Notes under the pieces: model-generated
What the model was told of the DNA's origin: nothing
The model's database searches: none
The model's input: the letters and a program-made list of their open reading frames with translations, nothing else
Translations under genes and position numbers: made by a program
Shown: one piece after another, positions 35,074-38,109 of the stretch
Numbering within the stretch: position 1 is the first letter of the stretch
Layout of the letters: every line of letters starts with the position of its first letter
Assembly (NCBI GenBank): GCA_025358485.1
Contig: JANYJJ010000002.1
Coordinates: 1 to 38,109 of the forward strand
Length of the DNA stretch: 38,109 bases
Source of the DNA: Burkholderiales bacterium
Lineage (GTDB): Bacteria > Pseudomonadota > Gammaproteobacteria > Burkholderiales > Burkholderiaceae_C
Direction of reading: 5' to 3'

Positions 35074-35230
35074 TCACCCAATTTCATTCACGGCATGGCG
35101 TTTTAATTTGAATTTGAAATCGCTGAACTGACGAAGTTTGAAACTCGCGTCAGTCAGTCTTGAAGGCGTTATCCGTGCGCCGACAAAGGACGTGTCCAGG
35201 CCAATTAAAAAGCGATTCGGAGACATCAAC

Positions 35231-36601
35231 ATGTTCGCCTTGTTCAACAAATCCCCCGCACTGCGAGTGGTTGCTCAGGCCGCAGTGGCTTCAAATTCTG
35301 TTTCGTCGGAAGCTTCAGCCAACGCCGCTCTCCACAAGGCCGTTCGCGCTATCGGCACCGAAGCGTCCAACGTCGGTCGCGAGGCTGCCGAAGTGCGTGG
35401 CACGCTGGAAGAGGCTCATGTCGCCTCCGGTCGGCAAGTGTCGGCACTCAATGAACTGGCCGCTCAAGTCAAAGACATAGCGCGCGCCCAAAATGGCATT
35501 GGCGACATCAGTGCCAAGAGTCTGGCCGCAGTTGACCGCGCACGCGTGGCCGTGCAAGCCGTAGGCACTGAAGTCGGCGGCATCGTGGGCTCGCTGCGTC
35601 AGGTGTCGAGTGCGGCCGACACCATCACGCAAATTGCACTGCAAACACGCTTGGTGGCTTTCAACGCGTCGGTAGAAGCCAAGCGCGCCGGTGAAGCCGG
35701 TCGCGGTTTTGGCGTGGTCGCCGACGCAGTGAAAGACTTGGCTGCCAAGGTCGAACAAACCTCCAAGCAAATATTAAGCACCGTGGCTGAGCTCGACGCG
35801 CGCATTGCCGCCTTGTCGCGCGAAATTCACATGCAAGAAGACGCTGGCAAACAAGGTGCGTTTCAGCGCGCTTTGGGTGATGTGCAGGACGGCGTTCAAA
35901 GCATCGCCAGCGCGGCCGAACAAAGCCGCACCATCACCGCCGCACTGAACTCACAGATGGGCAACATGGAAAGCGAAGTCAAGCAAACCGGCCGTTCGCT
36001 CAGCAGCGCTGTGCAGCGCAGTGAAACCTTCTTGAAAGTGTCTGAGCACCTGACCGAGCTGGTGGCCACGGCGGGCGTGGAGACTGAAGACACGCCCTTC
36101 ATTGAAGCCGCCATGGAGGCTGCTGGTCAACTTCAAAAGTTACTTGAGCATGCAGTCCGCACCGACACCATCTCCATGGCCGACCTCTTTGACGAAGCCT
36201 ACCTGCCCATGGCCAACACCCAGCCCAAGCAGCACACCAGCCGCTTCATGGTCATAGCAGACCGCCTGTTCCCGCAAGTGCAAGAACGCGTGCTGGGCAT
36301 GAACGCCAAAGTGGTTTTCTGCATTGCGGCAGACCGCAACGGCTACATCGCCACGCACAACAAGCTGTATTGCAACCCGCAGCGCGGTGACTTGGCGTGG
36401 GACACCGCTCACAGCCGCTACCGCCGCATCTTCAATGACCGCACTGGCTTGGGCTCGGCCCGCAACACACGGCCCTTCTTGCTGCAAACCTACCGCCGCG
36501 ACATGGGCGGCGGCAGCTTCGTCGTCATGAAAGAAGTGGCCGCGCCCATCACCGTCAACGGCAAGCACTGGGGCGGTTTGAGGTTGGCGTTCAAATTTTG
36601 A
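35231..36601 (+). CDS. Soluble methyl-accepting chemotaxis-type protein with C-terminal sensor
   Basis: A 456-residue protein without signal peptide or membrane helix. Residues 30-320 are a coiled-coil MCP signalling region. The hairpin tip [23 protein letters not shown] (138-160) should contact CheA and CheW. The C-terminal 130 residues (for example [45 protein letters not shown]) resemble a small Cache/PDC-like sensing domain, placed after rather than before the signalling part. It may sense a cytoplasmic cue. ATG 35231 is supported by GGAG with an eight-base gap. Two in-frame codons upstream (from 35138) are possible but add an atypical stretch. Confidence 0.85.
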   Translation: MFALFNKSPALRVVAQAAVASNSVSSEASANAALHKAVRAIGTEASNVGREAAEVRGTLEEAHVASGRQVSALNELAAQVKDIARAQNGIGDISAKSLAAVDRARVAVQAVGTEVGGIVGSLRQVSSAADTITQIALQTRLVAFNASVEAKRAGEAGRGFGVVADAVKDLAAKVEQTSKQILSTVAELDARIAALSREIHMQEDAGKQGAFQRALGDVQDGVQSIASAAEQSRTITAALNSQMGNMESEVKQTGRSLSSAVQRSETFLKVSEHLTELVATAGVETEDTPFIEAAMEAAGQLQKLLEHAVRTDTISMADLFDEAYLPMANTQPKQHTSRFMVIADRLFPQVQERVLGMNAKVVFCIAADRNGYIATHNKLYCNPQRGDLAWDTAHSRYRRIFNDRTGLGSARNTRPFLLQTYRRDMGGGSFVVMKEVAAPITVNGKHWGGLRLAFKF

Positions 36602-36605
36602 TTGA

Positions 36606-37442
36606 GTGGTGACGCCTGCCCCACGCTTCGAGGTGCCCGCAGCCGCGGGCTTGATGCGTTGGTGGCCCATGCCCGCGCTGTTGGCGTGGGGTGCGGCATG
36701 GCTGGTTTTTTCAGCGTTGCGTCAACTCGGCGCGGCAGCTGGGTTGGCCCTGATGTTGGCCACACTCATTGGTGCTGTCAGCAGCCTGTGGGGCAACACC
36801 ACTTGGCGGCGTATCTTGCTGGCGGCGGGGTTTCCGGTGTCGATGTTGCTGACCACGTTCATGCAAGTTGCGCCCCATGTTGATGTGCACAGAGCGCACA
36901 GCACGCTCAACTTGCCCGCTTGGGCGTGGCTGCTGCCTTTGGGCTTGTTGCTGTTGTTGTACCCGCTGAAGAGCTGGCGCGACGCACCGATGTTCCCCAC
37001 GCCGCGGGGCGCACTGGACGGCCTCAACGCCACATTGGCATTGACGTCCAAGCCGCATCAAGCCATTCAAATCTTAGACGCCGGATGTGGCCTGGGCGAT
37101 GCCTTGCGCGAGCTGCACCGCGCGTACCCGCAGGCGCAACTCACTGGCTTGGAATGGAGCTGGCCCTTGCGCTGGGTCTGCGGCTGGCGGGTGCCCTATG
37201 CCAAGGTCAAACGCGCCGATATTTGGACTGCAAACTGGTCGGGTTTCGATTTTGTTTATCTGTTCCAAAGGCCCGAAAGCCTGGCGCGCGCCACCGATAA
37301 AGCCTCACGCGAATTGCGCGCAGGTGCGTGGCTCGGCAGTCTCGAATTCGAGGCCACCGGCTTGGTGCCAGATGCAGTTCATGCCTGTGTCGATGGGCGG
37401 CGTTTGTGGCTGTATCAGGTGCCGTTCACTCTGAGGCGTTGA
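36606..37442 (+). CDS. Membrane-anchored class I SAM-dependent methyltransferase
   Basis: A 278-residue protein. The first 125 residues hold about four hydrophobic helices (LLAWGAAWLVFSALRQ, LALMLATLIGAVSSLW, ILLAAGFPVSMLLTTF, AWLLPLGLLLLLYPL). The cytoplasmic half has motif I ILDAGCGLGDALRELHRAYP and the acidic end of strand 2 (LTGLEWS), which bind S-adenosylmethionine. The target is unknown. The GTG at 36606 lies four bases after the receptor gene stop; a second GTG follows at 36609 and could be the true start. The tight spacing suggests a shared transcript with the receptor. Confidence 0.82.
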   Translation: MVTPAPRFEVPAAAGLMRWWPMPALLAWGAAWLVFSALRQLGAAAGLALMLATLIGAVSSLWGNTTWRRILLAAGFPVSMLLTTFMQVAPHVDVHRAHSTLNLPAWAWLLPLGLLLLLYPLKSWRDAPMFPTPRGALDGLNATLALTSKPHQAIQILDAGCGLGDALRELHRAYPQAQLTGLEWSWPLRWVCGWRVPYAKVKRADIWTANWSGFDFVYLFQRPESLARATDKASRELRAGAWLGSLEFEATGLVPDAVHACVDGRRLWLYQVPFTLRR

Positions 37443-37494
37443 TGGGCGACGCGAACTGAATCCGCAGTGCAAGACATCGAGGTCAGGATCAAGA

Positions 37495-38109
37495 ACCCTG
37501 CCCGCCCTGGAGTCCTACGACGGCTCTGGTGCCTACCGTTACCAAGATGCAGCCCACGCCCAACGCGCCGCTGCACTGGCCCTGGCCGCCCTGGAACTCA
37601 ACTTCAAACACTTCGAAGGCCAAGGCAGCACCCGCCACTTCGAGGCAGGACGGCGCTTCAGCCTCATCGACCATCCTTTGTATGGTGCCTACGGTGCCAA
37701 CACCACCGCCTTCAACTACGCAGGTGCCTTGACGGCATCCCACCAACGCCCCGACAACAGCTTCACCCTCCTGAGCGTCGAGCACCACGCCACCAACAAC
37801 CTGGGGGCGCAGGCCGCCCAACTGCTTGGCCTGTCGGGTGTGGAGCAAACCGAGTTAGAGCGCGGCAGCTACATCAACCACTTCCACTGCGCCCCGGCGG
37901 CCGCGGCCGTGGTGCCGCGCGCCGTCCGCAAACCCAGCGCCTCGGGTCTGCAAACCGCCCTGGTGGTAGGCCTACAAGCTGAAACCCTGAGCACCGACCG
38001 CGAGCACCGCGTCAAAGTGCAGTTTGCGTGGCAGCGCGGGGACAAACCCAACGCGGGCGGCACCAGTCACGGCGGCGCGGGTAGCGGCAGCAACAGCAAA
38101 CAAACCAAC
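37495..38109 (+). pseudogene. vgrG: VgrG fragment (type VI secretion spike), no N-terminus, runs off the window
   Basis: A frame of 205 codons stays open to the last base. LPALESYDGSGAYRYQDAAH, GSTRHFEAGRRFSLIDHPLYG, LLSVEHHATNNLGAQAAQLL and STDREHRVKVQFAWQRG are the middle part of VgrG (gp27-like end into the gp5/OB fold). About the first 300 residues of a normal VgrG are absent. There is no ATG, GTG or TTG in frame back to 37441 and no ribosome site. So the gene is truncated at its 5' end here; its 3' end is beyond the window. No other type VI genes are visible. Confidence 0.75.

Noticed and set aside
35074-35230. Possible sigma-28 promoter before the chemoreceptor (TAATTTGA...GCTGAACT)
   Set aside because: Only about half the consensus positions match and the spacing is one base short.
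37467-37982. 171-codon plus-strand frame starting MQDIEV
   Set aside because: It overlaps the VgrG frame, is Pro/Arg-rich with no similarity, and is a frame-shifted reading of vgrG.

Overview
The window looks like a chromosomal segment of a Burkholderiales betaproteobacterium, probably near Comamonadaceae. This is inferred from the GC-rich codon use, the maf-rng pair, the flhB-flhA-flhF-flhG-fliA order and the style of the TAM and tungstate operons. No rRNA is present to test it. Genes are dense, and many neighbours share ATGA, GTGA or TGATG stop/start overlaps. There is one tRNA (Arg, CCT) and no CRISPR array. The only transposase trace is a short IS3 orfA scar.

Layout. 1-582: partial Maf pyrophosphatase behind a fold-back inverted duplication at the left edge. 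629-5384: RNase G, a MATE exporter and a SulP-STAS transporter, coupled by overlaps. 5381-6181: a DUF1992 protein, a truncated vapC and an intact-looking vapB. 6273-9455: PurU, an ornithine-cyclodeaminase-family enzyme and a PAP2-like membrane phosphatase, with a poorly explained 0.5 kb gap. 9535-12026: IS3 remnant, then the tungstate ABC importer in the order permease, ATPase, binding protein. 12381-19946 (minus): a VWA-domain protein, tamA and tamB, followed by tRNA-Arg. 19967-20275: a solitary decayed vapB. 20377-21579: a membrane diguanylate cyclase. 21571-25406 (minus): MoxR ATPase, a small membrane protein, a GNAT acetyltransferase and an S9 peptidase. 25526-27937: a dihaem cytochrome c and an orphan family-5 solute-binding protein. 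27947-28057: a REP-like inverted pair. 28190-35073: flagellar export and regulation genes. 35231-37442: a soluble chemoreceptor and a membrane-anchored methyltransferase. 37495-38109: a VgrG fragment running off the window.

How the genes fit together. FlhB and FlhA form the flagellar export gate. FlhF and the FlhG-like protein should set flagellar position and number, FliA drives late flagellar genes, and the receptor feeds chemotaxis. TamA and TamB move outer-membrane proteins or lipids across the envelope, and their genes are coupled to a VWA gene whose expected MoxR partner lies 4.6 kb away in another operon.

The points most worth attention are: the FlhG-like protein that keeps the FlhF-activating DQAxxLR helix but has no P-loop; a 26-codon ORF with its own Shine-Dalgarno that bridges flhA and flhF through two ATGA overlaps; a TamA with a lipoprotein signal; the VWA-tamA overlap with a separated MoxR operon; and the fold-back at the left end.
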